Shown in pieces: positions 37,251-46,602 of a stretch of DNA of 64,000 nt (the stretch's first letter is position 1; every line of letters begins with the position of its first letter). The position numbers were made by a program, and so were the translations under genes. The notes beneath the pieces were generated by a model. It was not told the DNA's origin. It made no database searches and saw only the letters and a program-made list of their open reading frames with translations. The stretch lies in IMG/VR virus record IMGVR_UViG_3300042691_007361, positions 1 to 64,000 of that record. One strand, 5' to 3'. The DNA is from a virus.

Positions 37251-37934
37251 ATGGCTTTAAGCACAACAGATTTAGGAAAAGAAGGTGGTTCAGGACTACC
37301 TAAAACAATTGCACCAGGTAACTTAACACTAAAGATTAATAGTGTAACACTTGAGGAATTCAAATTTATTCCTAATGCGTATCATCTGCTATTGAATGTA
37401 GAAACAGAACCTATTGATGGTTATGAAGGTTTCTTGATTGACAAAGACAATGAATCTCTTGGACGTTATGCAGGTCAAATTGGTAGAGTGAAAGCTAGCC
37501 AATATGCATTTGCTGATGGTAAAACCAAAACAGGTATTGAGGTTCAGAGAGATAGATCAATCTTAATCTTCCTACAGAAACTCTGTAAAACTTTGGGACT
37601 TAATGATTGGTTTGTATCCCAGAATGATAAACATGATACTATTGAAGACTTTGTAGAAGCTTTCAATAAAGACATGGCTTATAAAGATATATATTTTGAT
37701 GCTTGTGTAGCAGGTAAGGAATATGAAGGTAAGTCTGGGTATACCAATTACGATATGTGGTTCCCAAGAGATGGTAAAGGAGTATATGCAATTGCTTCTA
37801 AAGGTGGTGCTGTTCTTTCATATAATGAGACTGAACACCTCAAGAAAATGGAGACTAAAACAGTTACTTCATTTGGAGATGATGATGATTTGGATATTCC
37901 AAAAAGAGCAGCTTCTGACTTCAGCCTAGACTAA
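37251..37934 (+). CDS. Putative single-stranded DNA-binding partner protein
   Basis: 227 residues. Beta-rich start (GNLTLKINSVTLEEFKF, YHLLLNVETEPIDGYEGFLI) and an acidic, disordered C-terminal tail (FGDDDDLDIPKRAASDF), the layout of SSB proteins. It follows the Sak4-like gene and ends in a terminator. SSB function is inferred from layout and neighbours, not from a motif. Confidence 0.6.
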   Translation: MALSTTDLGKEGGSGLPKTIAPGNLTLKINSVTLEEFKFIPNAYHLLLNVETEPIDGYEGFLIDKDNESLGRYAGQIGRVKASQYAFADGKTKTGIEVQRDRSILIFLQKLCKTLGLNDWFVSQNDKHDTIEDFVEAFNKDMAYKDIYFDACVAGKEYEGKSGYTNYDMWFPRDGKGVYAIASKGGAVLSYNETEHLKKMETKTVTSFGDDDDLDIPKRAASDFSLD

Positions 37935-37943
37935 ATAGTTATA

Positions 37944-37972
37944 GGGGAGTTGGAAACAGCTCCCCTTTTCTA
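37944..37972 (+). terminator. Terminator after the SSB-like gene
   Basis: GGGGAG (37944-37949) pairs with CTCCCC (37960-37965), loop with GGAAAC; TTTTCTATT follows. Confidence 0.75.
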
Positions 37973-37986
37973 TTAAATTTACAGCT

Positions 37987-38964
37987 ATGATTTCAACAAT
38001 TAAATTAATTACATCTATATCAGATGTACCAAGAGAATGGGTATTTGAATATTATCTGAATCTAAAAGAAAAACTTACCGGTCAAGATGTAAAAATGCTA
38101 TCAGCATTTAATTCTAAAGACAAGGTCCCATCAATGTTTGTGTACTTTGATACATTTACAGGAAGATATAAGTTTAAGGATTTCTCATCTGGGCACCAAG
38201 GTAGTCATGTTGATTTGGTTAGGTATATGTATAACCTAGATACATCATCAGCTTTAGGTAAAATAATAGCTGATTATGAAAACTATATCAAAGACAATGG
38301 TAAACGTGAGGAGGTTGAATTAAAGATTCAAGATAGATATAAAGTAGTTGATTATGAAATAAGACACTGGACTAACCTTGATGAGGCATATTGGTCTAAA
38401 TATAAGATTGGATCAAAGTTACTTGAGTATTATAATGTAGCTCCTCTAGAGTTTTTCAAGATGGAGAAAGAAGAAGATGGAGAATTGTTGTCTCACACTT
38501 TTAACCGTAAATATGTTTATGGTTATTTTAGAAAGGACGGTAGTCTTTATAAGATTTATATGCCCAAGATAACAGATAAGAAATTTATTAAGGTTCAAAA
38601 TTATATTCAGGGTAGTGATCAAATAAACTACAAAAACAATAACTTAGTTATTACATCTTCTCTAAAGGACTTAATGTGTTTTGTTAAGCTTGGCTATAAA
38701 CATATTGAAGTTATTGCACCAGACAGTGAGAATAGTATGCTTACTGAGCATACAGTAAAAATGTTAAGGAGTAAGTTTAAGAAGATATGTGTATTGTTTG
38801 ATAATGATACTGCCGGCAAAGCATCAATGCAAAAGTATCAAGATAGATATGGGTTTGAACCAATACTACTTGATATGGAGAAGGATTTATCTGACTCTAT
38901 TGCTATGCATGGTCTGATTAAAGTTAAAGAGAAACTTGATTTATTAATTAAAGACAGATTCTAA
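37987..38964 (+). CDS. DnaG-like primase, TOPRIM domain
   Basis: 325 residues. The N-terminal third lacks a CHC2 zinc finger but has LSAFNSKDKVPSMFVYFDTF and FSSGHQGSHVDLV, the primase N-core. A TOPRIM fold follows: VITSSLKDLMCFVKLGY and VLFDNDTAGKASM near residue 270 (Asp pair). The usual TOPRIM Glu in ..EG..D is replaced by SSLKD, as in other phage primases with this variant. Synthesises primers for the PolB polymerase with the helicase upstream. Confidence 0.82.
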   Translation: MISTIKLITSISDVPREWVFEYYLNLKEKLTGQDVKMLSAFNSKDKVPSMFVYFDTFTGRYKFKDFSSGHQGSHVDLVRYMYNLDTSSALGKIIADYENYIKDNGKREEVELKIQDRYKVVDYEIRHWTNLDEAYWSKYKIGSKLLEYYNVAPLEFFKMEKEEDGELLSHTFNRKYVYGYFRKDGSLYKIYMPKITDKKFIKVQNYIQGSDQINYKNNNLVITSSLKDLMCFVKLGYKHIEVIAPDSENSMLTEHTVKMLRSKFKKICVLFDNDTAGKASMQKYQDRYGFEPILLDMEKDLSDSIAMHGLIKVKEKLDLLIKDRF

Positions 38965-39380
38965 TGTGGATATACATGGGTAAAGAGTTTACTGAAGCTG
39001 ACATTCCTGAAGAGGCTGTTGGCTTTGTCTATGAAATGATGAGCATCATTGATGGTAAACTTGTTAGATATATAGGAAAGAAAAACTTCTACGCAGATGT
39101 AAAAGTCAAGTTAGGCAAGAAAGCTATGCCTACAGATAAAAGACTTAAGACATACAAGCGTGTACGCAAAACAACTTATCTTAATTACTATAGCAGTAAT
39201 GAGACACTAAAGCAAGCTCATAAAGATAAAATACAAATCAAACGTGAGATACTAATGATATGTTATAGTCCCACTGAACTTACATATCAGGAAGCAAAGT
39301 TGCTGTTTTGCAGAGATGTTCTTGATGATCCTATGTACCTAAACTCTAACATCTTAGGTAGATTTTACAAAACAAAATAG
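38964..39380 (+). CDS. GIY-YIG-like putative nuclease
   Basis: 138 residues. GFVYEMMSI then LVRYIGKKNFY form the GIY-YIG strand pair; TTYLNYYSSNETL and REILMICYSPTELTYQEAKL follow as in phage GIY-YIG proteins that read ..W..Y.gSs..L..........REIL. The catalytic Glu is not confidently assigned. Start overlaps the primase stop (TAATG). Confidence 0.65.
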   Translation: MWIYMGKEFTEADIPEEAVGFVYEMMSIIDGKLVRYIGKKNFYADVKVKLGKKAMPTDKRLKTYKRVRKTTYLNYYSSNETLKQAHKDKIQIKREILMICYSPTELTYQEAKLLFCRDVLDDPMYLNSNILGRFYKTK

Positions 39381-39382
39381 TT

Positions 39383-39805
39383 ATGACAGAACTAGAAATG
39401 ACAGGCCTTCTCCTTGAGTTGGCTAATGAAGGTATTACTGGAATTAAAGTACATTATGCTGGGAGTGGTGACTCCGGGTCAATTGAAGAAATTGTATATA
39501 CAACAGAAAAATTAAACAGTGAAGATGAGGAAGATGCTTTTACTGAAATAGGTAATATGTATTTATATGGTGAAAATACAGATAGCCTAGAAGTATTAAA
39601 CAGCAGTCTTTATGCTAGACTACAAGATTTTCTTTATCAAAATGTACTTAATGATATAGAAGACTGGTACAATAATGATGGTGGTGATGGATATGTATAT
39701 ATTATGATTCCTTCAGGAAAGTATAAGATTGAGAATACTGTGTATTATACAAGTTCAGAAACTTATATACATGAAGGAGGTTTAATTAATAACACACTTT
39801 ACTAA
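39383..39805 (+). CDS. Acidic hypothetical protein
   Basis: 140 residues, very acidic, with HYAGSGDSGSIEEIVYTTEK and DIEDWYNNDGGDGYVYIMIP. The pattern of a G.gDsG.i..i strand and an N.GG.G...i.. C-terminus is one I recall from phage and bacterial families of unknown function. One-base spacing to neighbours. Confidence 0.65.
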   Translation: MTELEMTGLLLELANEGITGIKVHYAGSGDSGSIEEIVYTTEKLNSEDEEDAFTEIGNMYLYGENTDSLEVLNSSLYARLQDFLYQNVLNDIEDWYNNDGGDGYVYIMIPSGKYKIENTVYYTSSETYIHEGGLINNTLY

Positions 39806-40152
39806 TGGCACATCCTTGGGATCATGCAAGGTCATCTGCTAAGAAGTTTGGCGGGTCACCAGTAGATTATATTGAAATCCATAATTGGTTTGATGAAACT
39901 AAAAAATGGATTGGGCATAGTAAACATAGAATGTTCCGTCACCATAGTGAAGGAATATTTGAATGTGAGCAAAGATTTGGTATGACTATTACCAACTCTG
40001 ATGGTAAACAAGTTTATGTAAGATATATTGGAGAACAGCATGTAAAAGAGGATTGCTTTGGTTACATACCAAGTGCAAAAGAATGGGTTAAGGCTTTAGA
40101 GTCTGGTAAACCTGAAGAATGGATGATTAGAACATTAAAAATTGAAGACTGA
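39805..40152 (+). CDS. DUF6915-like protein
   Basis: 115 residues. MAHPWDHARSSAKKFGG then IHNWFDETKKWIGHSKHRM, RHHSEGIFECEQRFGMTI and RYIGEQHVKEDCFGYIPSA match a conserved domain I know as DUF6915 (HPW.HA.SS.k.fGG, RHH.EGIF, GEQHV.ED). Many conserved His residues suggest metal binding or hydrolysis. Function not established. Confidence 0.72.
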   Translation: MAHPWDHARSSAKKFGGSPVDYIEIHNWFDETKKWIGHSKHRMFRHHSEGIFECEQRFGMTITNSDGKQVYVRYIGEQHVKEDCFGYIPSAKEWVKALESGKPEEWMIRTLKIED

Positions 40153-40562
40153 TGAAAATTGCTAAAACAGAAGTAGAGAACATTATGAATATGCTTGTGT
40201 CAAGTGACACAGACAATGGATATCTAGCTTTTAAAGCTATTGAAGCACATGATTTTGACAGTAAAGAAACATTAGGTTATCTGATTTATTTCTATAAGTT
40301 CTGTAAGTATAATATGAGTGAGTGGAAAGAGCATGCACCAAAAGCACATGAGATATTACAACGTGTGTTTAAAGCGTATAATCTTGAGTCAGCACCAATT
40401 ACTTATTCAAGAGCATTACAACTTATGGTTGAATACAATGTTAGTGTAGATTCAATAGAATTGTTTTTGGAGAGACATGTAAAAGATCTTACTAATAGTT
40501 TGAGTGCTCTTGGTTATCCAACAGATAAGTTAGAGCTTACTATTAAATTAAAAGAGAAATGA
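40152..40562 (+). CDS. Hypothetical helical protein
   Basis: 136 residues (MKIAKTEVENIMNMLVSSDT...). The first 30 residues share the S.D.DN...A..AI/M... segment with the proteins at 32078 and 43078. Overlaps both neighbours. Unknown. Confidence 0.6.
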   Translation: MKIAKTEVENIMNMLVSSDTDNGYLAFKAIEAHDFDSKETLGYLIYFYKFCKYNMSEWKEHAPKAHEILQRVFKAYNLESAPITYSRALQLMVEYNVSVDSIELFLERHVKDLTNSLSALGYPTDKLELTIKLKEK

Positions 40563-41797
40563 CTAGAGAAGATAGTCTAGGTAAAGCTAGTAAAGAGTTA
40601 ATGTGGAAAGAGCCCTTCTATGGGTTCTTTCTACTTATGCTCAATAAAGTATGGGACAATAGAAGAGTTCCTACTGCCGGTGTAAGTAAGAATGGTATTA
40701 ACTATCAACTTGCTATCAATGAAGACTTCTGGACTGAGTTGAGTGAAGAACACCGGATTGGCTTGTTAAAGCATGAGTTATTGCATATAGCATACTTTCA
40801 TTTGAGTATGCATTTTAATTTCCCTGACAAAAGAATGGCCAATATTGCCATGGACATGGAGATTAACCAATATATTGATAAAGACCTTCTACCTGAAGGT
40901 GGTATTGATATTGCTAATTATACTGAATTAAATTTGGATCCTAAAGCTGGTTGCCGCTATTATTATGAAAAGCTAAAGCAAGCACAGCAACAGAAACAAC
41001 AGAATGGTAGTTCAGGCTGTCCTAACTTTGATAAGTTGTGTGATGCTATGGATCAAGGTCAAGGTACTGTAACTATACAAGTTAGTACAGGACCTAATGG
41101 TGAGATGGAGATTACTATTCCTGAACATGGTACATGGGAAGAGTTTGCTGATTTACCAGAAGCAGAGCAAAAGCTTATTCAGAATCAAATGAATAGACTA
41201 CTTCAGGAAGCTGCGGATCAAACTGAGAAGAAGCGTGGTACTGTTCCTGGGCATATTCAAGATCACTTGATTAAGATAACTCAGCTAGAACCACCAAAGT
41301 TTGATTGGCGTGGACACATACGTAGATTCACAGGTACAAGTACTAAAATCTTTACCAAGAAGATTAGGAGAAAAGAGAATAGAAGATATTCTGAGAATCC
41401 AGGTCTTAAGATAAAGATGAAACAACACATGCTGCTAGCTATTGATACTTCAGGTTCTGTAAGTGACAAAGAAGTAGAAGAGTTTATGTCAGAGATCAAA
41501 CACATTCACAAGTGTGGTGTTGATGTAACTATTATTCAGTGTGATACAACAATCAGATCTATTGAACCATATAATGGTAAAGATGAGCTTAAGATACACG
41601 GAAGAGGTGGGACTGAATTTGATCCCGTCCTAGAGTATTATAATGAGAATCTGCGTAAGTATACCAGCCTAGTGTATTTTACTGATGGTGAGTGCACTGC
41701 TGATGTAAAACCTAAAGCTCCCGTATTATGGGTGCTGTCTGAACAGTCAAGTATGAATAAAAGCCTACCGGGCAAAGTAATTAAGTTAGAACTTTAA
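40559..41797 (+). CDS. vWA-type protein with metallopeptidase-like domain (DUF2201-like)
   Basis: 412 residues. N-terminal domain with HELLHIAYFH (an HExxH-type motif) near residue 70. A Gln-rich linker with acidic/disordered part (about 130-230) follows, then a vWA-like domain with MIDAS DTSGSVSD near residue 295 and YFTDGEC near residue 370. This is the DUF2201 layout. The following gene is a MoxR-type AAA+ ATPase, the usual partner of vWA proteins in metal-insertion or remodelling machines. Substrate unknown. Confidence 0.78.
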   Translation: MTREDSLGKASKELMWKEPFYGFFLLMLNKVWDNRRVPTAGVSKNGINYQLAINEDFWTELSEEHRIGLLKHELLHIAYFHLSMHFNFPDKRMANIAMDMEINQYIDKDLLPEGGIDIANYTELNLDPKAGCRYYYEKLKQAQQQKQQNGSSGCPNFDKLCDAMDQGQGTVTIQVSTGPNGEMEITIPEHGTWEEFADLPEAEQKLIQNQMNRLLQEAADQTEKKRGTVPGHIQDHLIKITQLEPPKFDWRGHIRRFTGTSTKIFTKKIRRKENRRYSENPGLKIKMKQHMLLAIDTSGSVSDKEVEEFMSEIKHIHKCGVDVTIIQCDTTIRSIEPYNGKDELKIHGRGGTEFDPVLEYYNENLRKYTSLVYFTDGECTADVKPKAPVLWVLSEQSSMNKSLPGKVIKLEL

Positions 41798-41808
41798 AAA
41801 TTAAACAA

Positions 41809-42984
41809 ATGGCACAAGTACAATTAAACATTAATGAATTAAAAGATTTCTTAGGACACATGGTTAGCAATAACCAGCATATTCAAGCTCAAGGAAAAGT
41901 TCCTGTAGCTGTAAATATTGAGGGTGACGCAGGTCTTGGTAAGACTTCATCCTTAATGCAGTTAGCTGCTGAAATGAACATGGCAGTAATAAAGCTAAAT
42001 CTATCACAGATAGAGGAGCTTGGTGACTTGGTTGGTTTTCCATTCAAGGAGTTTGAAATGATTAGAGAAGATGGTGCTAAGAGATGGGTTCAAGAAAGTT
42101 TAATGGACACATATCTTAAGAATAAGTTCAGACCTTCTGGAGAAAGTAGAATGTCACATGCTGCTCCTGAATGGATTCAGGGACAACAAGAAGGTGGCTT
42201 CTTGATTCTTGATGACTATACTCGCGCAGATTCAAGATTTATGCAAGCTACTATGGAATTGATTGACCGTCAAGAATATATCTCTTGGAAGCTACCAAAG
42301 AACTGGCATATTGTATTGACTACTAACCCAGACAATGGTGAGTATAACGTAACTTCTCTTGACATAGCTCAGAAGACTCGTTTTATTTCTGTTGAAGTAA
42401 AGTTTGATTCTAGTGTATGGGCTAAATGGGCAGAGAAATCTAACATTGATGGCAGATGTATTAACTTCATGTTGATGCACCCAGAGGTGGTAACTCGTTC
42501 TGTCAATCCAAGAGCAATTACTACATTCTTTAATTCTATCAGTTCTATTGAGAAGTTTGAAGAGCAGTTACCATTGATTCAAATGATTGGTGAAGGTTCT
42601 GTTGGAGCAGAGACATCTACTATGTTCACTATGTTTATCAATAACAAGATGGACAAGATTATCTCTCCTCAAGATATCATGACTAATGCTAATGAAGCTT
42701 ATGTAGTTGGTGCATTGAATTCTGCTGTAGGTCAAGGAGACTCATTTAGAGCAGATATATCTAGTGTAATTGCAACTCGTATTGTTAACTACTCACTTAC
42801 CCATGCTGAGAATCACTCTGTAAGTGATGCAATGGTGAATCGTTTAGTTAAACTTACTACAGACTGCGATGCCTTTACTGATGATCTTAGATACTACATG
42901 GTAAAGGAGATTGTAAATGGGAATAAGAGTAAATTTGCAAAACTGATGATGAACAGTTCTGTAGTCAAAATGGCGGTTAAGTAA
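41809..42984 (+). CDS. MoxR-like AAA+ ATPase
   Basis: 391 residues. Walker A GDAGLGKTSSLMQL near residue 40, Walker B FLILDDYTRAD near residue 130, sensor 1 HIVLTTNPDNGEY near 167, and a RFISVEVKF segment. Helical C-terminal domain. Together with the preceding vWA gene it forms a MoxR/vWA pair as in RavA-ViaA systems. In phages these pairs have no settled role. Confidence 0.82.
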   Translation: MAQVQLNINELKDFLGHMVSNNQHIQAQGKVPVAVNIEGDAGLGKTSSLMQLAAEMNMAVIKLNLSQIEELGDLVGFPFKEFEMIREDGAKRWVQESLMDTYLKNKFRPSGESRMSHAAPEWIQGQQEGGFLILDDYTRADSRFMQATMELIDRQEYISWKLPKNWHIVLTTNPDNGEYNVTSLDIAQKTRFISVEVKFDSSVWAKWAEKSNIDGRCINFMLMHPEVVTRSVNPRAITTFFNSISSIEKFEEQLPLIQMIGEGSVGAETSTMFTMFINNKMDKIISPQDIMTNANEAYVVGALNSAVGQGDSFRADISSVIATRIVNYSLTHAENHSVSDAMVNRLVKLTTDCDAFTDDLRYYMVKEIVNGNKSKFAKLMMNSSVVKMAVK

Positions 42985-43039
42985 GTCATTGTAACATCAT
43001 TTCCCCATAAAAGGAAAATAAATTAGATTAAGTCAAATA

Positions 43040-43063
43040 TAAGGCGGTGTAAAAGCCGCCTTA
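43040..43063 (+). other. Hairpin between the MoxR-like gene and the next operon
   Basis: TAAGGCGG (43040-43047) pairs with CCGCCTTA (43056-43063). No clear T-run follows, so termination is uncertain. Confidence 0.5.
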
Positions 43064-43077
43064 CTTAATTAACACAC

Positions 43078-44223
43078 ATGAAAGATTATTTAGTAATAAA
43101 AGTTTGGGATAGCGGAAGTTATCATATGACAGATCAGTTATCAAATTTACATATAGAAATATCTATTGATGTTCTAACAGGTGCATTTGATATGGATGCA
43201 TTAAGCTTTAATATAAAGCACACGTACACTCCTGTACAAGGTGATAAGTTTTATTTCTTACCAGGAGTTACTGTACCTAGAGTAAAGCTAAAAGACCTAA
43301 ATGCAACATACAAGATCAGATCTGTAAGAGATATAAACGAAGCAAATGTATTTTTTATAGGTAGTAAAACTAATGATGTTTTTACTGACTATAGTTGGGA
43401 GCATAAAGTTGAAACTGAAAAGCTAAAAGAGTTTATTGTAGCAGCTCACACAAAGGGTCATATTGACCATTATTATTATCAGAAGTTTCTTGATGCGGTT
43501 GAATTTTATACTAATGAAGAAATCATTATTGATTATGGTACAAAAAGACTGTTATTTGATAAAGATTTAGGTTTTCATATAAGTGACAGCAATTTCTTTG
43601 GTAGTGATAAGTTTATTAAACTATCTCCAGAACAAAAGGAGTTATATGAACAAATTAAAGACAAAGAATTATATTCAGAGGAATCCATCTATGAGTATAT
43701 TAATGGTCCAGATGCTGTAACAATTGATCAGAATATGTTTGAGATACTCGGTGACATGTTTAAAAGTTCAGATACGGATAATCATGTATTAGCCATGGAG
43801 ATTATGGCTAACTCTGATTACAAGTCTAGCATCCTCTATCTATGTTTTCTTTTACATGACTACCACCCTACAATAGAAAACAGAAGAGAGCGTACTCATG
43901 TTAACTTCAAGTCTCTCCTAATGTATATGGGTAGAACTACAGGTAATGTACATCTTGATAAGGATCAGATGGTAGACTTAATGATTAACAAGAAGCTTTT
44001 AACTAAAGAGTATTTCTTTGAGATGTGCAATAAGTTTAAAGGTGAGATAGATACTTATAGCAGTACCCATTTCAAAATAAAAACCGTATCTTCAAGCAAA
44101 GTAGTTGATGAGTATTTGAATGAAGAACTCATAGTACAAATCAAAGAAGATTACACTTCAGTAAAAGAAATAGCTAACATATCACAAGATGAGTTTAAAA
44201 ACACAGAACTTGACATTATCTGA
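43078..44223 (+). CDS. Hypothetical protein
   Basis: 381 residues (MKDYLVIKVWDSGSYHMTDQ...). Beta-rich first 140 residues, helical remainder with FKSSDTDNHVLAMEIMANSD, the same segment type as in the genes at 32078 and 40152. Overlaps the nuclease gene by 35 bases. No family recognised. Confidence 0.62.
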   Translation: MKDYLVIKVWDSGSYHMTDQLSNLHIEISIDVLTGAFDMDALSFNIKHTYTPVQGDKFYFLPGVTVPRVKLKDLNATYKIRSVRDINEANVFFIGSKTNDVFTDYSWEHKVETEKLKEFIVAAHTKGHIDHYYYQKFLDAVEFYTNEEIIIDYGTKRLLFDKDLGFHISDSNFFGSDKFIKLSPEQKELYEQIKDKELYSEESIYEYINGPDAVTIDQNMFEILGDMFKSSDTDNHVLAMEIMANSDYKSSILYLCFLLHDYHPTIENRRERTHVNFKSLLMYMGRTTGNVHLDKDQMVDLMINKKLLTKEYFFEMCNKFKGEIDTYSSTHFKIKTVSSSKVVDEYLNEELIVQIKEDYTSVKEIANISQDEFKNTELDII

Positions 44224-45211
44224 AGAACTTGAAAGATTTTACTCTGAAAAGTTCTATTTTAGTTACTCAAGTATCAATAAACTTTTGTTCTCTCCAAGAC
44301 TGTTCTACAGTCACTATATTCTAAACCAGAAAGAAGATAGTACAGATGCCCACCTCATAGTAGGTCGGGCACTGCACTGTCTTTTATTGGAACCGGATAA
44401 GTTTGATGAGGAGTTTGTAATGGTACCAAAGATTCCTACAGATAGTAACAGGGTTATTATTGATCATATCTTTAAGACCCACTATGAACCAATGAATAAT
44501 GATGCATTGTCACTAGAAGATTTCCCTAATGAGTTGCTGGGGCAAATGGTAGTGAACAATTTGTATCAAAGTCTCAAGACAGATCCGCAGAGACTTGAAA
44601 AATTACTTACTGATAATAACAAAGAGTATTTTAACTTTTTGAAAATCAGAGAAGGTAAAACCGTGATTGATCCTGCTGTGAAGCAGCAAGCTGAATCAGG
44701 ACTTGAAGCACTTAAAGCAAATGACAGGGTTAAAGCTTTACTTCAATTGGAACCAGATAAACCTGTGGGAATCAGTGTGTTTAATGAGCTTATGCTAAAA
44801 ACAGAACTTGAGAAATATCCATTTGGTTTTAAAGGTATACTAGACAATGTAGTCATGGACGAGAACACCAAGACACTATTTATCAATGACTTAAAAACAA
44901 CCAACAAATCTATTCAAACCTTCCCTGAATCCGTAGCTTATTATAGATATGATATTCAGGCAACAATGTATGTTGGGCTTGCCTATGAGAAGTTTCTCAA
45001 AGATAGGCCTGATGCTAATGAATGGACAGTTGTGTTCACATTCATTGTGATTGATAAGCACAACCAAGTGTATCCATTCCAGGTATCAAAAGAAACGCTA
45101 GTAAATTGGGAAGAAGAATTTTCTTATGTAGTACAGCAGATAGACTATCACTATCTGAATAGAGATTTTACTCTACCTTATACACTAGCTATTGGTAATG
45201 TAACACTGTAA
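44189..45211 (+). CDS. PD-(D/E)XK exonuclease, RecB/RecE-like
   Basis: 340 residues. N-terminal YFSYSSINKLLFSPRLFYSH (the S.s.l..f..cP..f. start of the RecB-nuclease family), HLIVGRALHCLLLEP, then the catalytic core: GILDNV near residue 217, NDLKTT near residue 233 (D-x-K), and QATMY near 257 (the QxxxY motif). A DNA exonuclease for recombination or degradation, probably working with the Sak4-like annealing protein. Confidence 0.82.
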   Translation: MSLKTQNLTLSEELERFYSEKFYFSYSSINKLLFSPRLFYSHYILNQKEDSTDAHLIVGRALHCLLLEPDKFDEEFVMVPKIPTDSNRVIIDHIFKTHYEPMNNDALSLEDFPNELLGQMVVNNLYQSLKTDPQRLEKLLTDNNKEYFNFLKIREGKTVIDPAVKQQAESGLEALKANDRVKALLQLEPDKPVGISVFNELMLKTELEKYPFGFKGILDNVVMDENTKTLFINDLKTTNKSIQTFPESVAYYRYDIQATMYVGLAYEKFLKDRPDANEWTVVFTFIVIDKHNQVYPFQVSKETLVNWEEEFSYVVQQIDYHYLNRDFTLPYTLAIGNVTL

Positions 45212-45217
45212 ATTTTT

Positions 45218-45784
45218 ATGGCAATAGACGCGCTTTATAAGGATTATTTTCAAAAGTCTAGGGTCTTTATGTATCCACTCCTAGGCATTCGCAGGGGTGC
45301 AAGTGTAATACCGGAGATAACCTATATAGGTTGGGAAGGTAACCTAACACCCGAGGATACAAAGCTGATTACTATTTATCCTAAGAGGACAGACAAAGAA
45401 TATCAGAACTTTGAGAAACATGTTTTAATTAACCATTCTCGTGCTTCTGACTTTGTTGAGCTTAATGATGAACAGCTTCTGATTACATTTGATTTTTCTG
45501 ATATGAAAAAAGATTGGGACCATTTTGTTAATGGTAGATACAGTCAAATGGACATAAAAATAAAGCGCAAAATCCGTGATTTCTTTGATAGAAACAGTGC
45601 AAATTATGTATATATAGATAGTTATTTATTTCCTGAGAAGTATTTTACTCTCTATGCAGATTTGCTAAATGTCAAAGAAGACTTGTTAAAAGAAGTTGGT
45701 GAACTATGTAGTAAACCAGACCTAGAACGTGAGACTTTAGTCGCAAGTATAATCAATTTGGAAAACAAGAAAATTCTAGGTTAA
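45218..45784 (+). CDS. Conserved-looking replication-cluster protein
   Basis: 188 residues (MAIDALYKDYFQKSRVFMYP...). The region RVFMYPLLGIRRG...TYIGWEG and the end VKEDLLKEVGELCSKPDLER look like a family in related phages, as I recall it. Function unknown. Short spacer to the next gene. Confidence 0.6.
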   Translation: MAIDALYKDYFQKSRVFMYPLLGIRRGASVIPEITYIGWEGNLTPEDTKLITIYPKRTDKEYQNFEKHVLINHSRASDFVELNDEQLLITFDFSDMKKDWDHFVNGRYSQMDIKIKRKIRDFFDRNSANYVYIDSYLFPEKYFTLYADLLNVKEDLLKEVGELCSKPDLERETLVASIINLENKKILG

Positions 45785-45811
45785 TTTGTAAAACAATTTA
45801 AAACCAACATT

Positions 45812-46183
45812 ATGAGTAATTCAATTGGAGGCAATATGCTTCTTATCAAATCAGTTTGGAATGAGGGAGAAACATTCAAACTTCTTCCACTTTCACTTGA
45901 CTGTCCTTACATTGAGGGAATTTATGATCCAGGAGCTAAAGTTCTTGTGATGATTAGTCGTGTATCCATGAGTAAGCTTCATATGCTTCCTAAGTTAGAT
46001 GACAATGGTGACCCAGCTCCACTGAAAGTAAAAAGAGCTAATGGAAGAACAGTAAAAGAAGAGAGAAAAACTGTTGAAACTTTTCAAGAATTCTATATTG
46101 ACAATGATGAAGCTATAGCATCTGTTATAGATATCTTTGCAATGAATAAGGATTTTGATTACAAGAAGTACATTACTAAGTAA
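45812..46183 (+). CDS. Hypothetical protein
   Basis: 123 residues (MSNSIGGNMLLIKSVWNEGE...), beta-rich, basic middle (KVKRANGRTVKEERKTVETF). A terminator follows. Conserved pattern ..P..EGIYDP....L.....V is seen in other phages of this kind from memory; function unknown. Confidence 0.6.
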   Translation: MSNSIGGNMLLIKSVWNEGETFKLLPLSLDCPYIEGIYDPGAKVLVMISRVSMSKLHMLPKLDDNGDPAPLKVKRANGRTVKEERKTVETFQEFYIDNDEAIASVIDIFAMNKDFDYKKYITK

Positions 46184-46206
46184 TAACCTGTCAACCTAGA
46201 CCAGTT

Positions 46207-46240
46207 GGGGCGGATGAGAGTCTGCCCCTTCTTGTCTAAA
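46207..46240 (+). terminator. Terminator
   Basis: GGGGCGGA (46207-46214) pairs with TCTGCCCC (46221-46228), one G.U pair, then TTCTTGTCT. Short T-run. Confidence 0.6.
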
Positions 46241-46251
46241 ATATTTAGCTT

Positions 46252-46602
46252 ATGTATATATCAGAAAGAAAATACAAGAATGCTCTTGCTGTAATTAATC
46301 AGTATAAAGCTCAACAAAAAGAGCTTGAGAAAAACAAAGTAAAAGAAAGCGGAATAACATTAGCTACTACACTTAAAGAACTTAAAGATAACAATCTTAT
46401 ATCCCCTAAGTTGTACCGTACTTTAGAAGAAATCTATAAATGGGATTATGCATACTCAATAAATGATACTCCTCTTGAGCCATATATTGGTTTCTTTATA
46501 GAGACTAAATATGAAGATATATCTAAATGGCGTGGAATAGGTAAGACTATGAGAGATGAATTTGTATCACTAATGGCTGCCGCTGGGCATGAAGTAGTAT
46601 GA
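46252..46602 (+). CDS. Hypothetical protein
   Basis: 116 residues (MYISERKYKNALAVINQYKA...), with a helix-rich C-terminal domain where WRGIGKTMRDEFVSLM reads like a helix-hairpin-helix. DNA binding is possible. Overlaps the polymerase start by four bases, so coupled to it. Confidence 0.6.
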   Translation: MYISERKYKNALAVINQYKAQQKELEKNKVKESGITLATTLKELKDNNLISPKLYRTLEEIYKWDYAYSINDTPLEPYIGFFIETKYEDISKWRGIGKTMRDEFVSLMAAAGHEVV

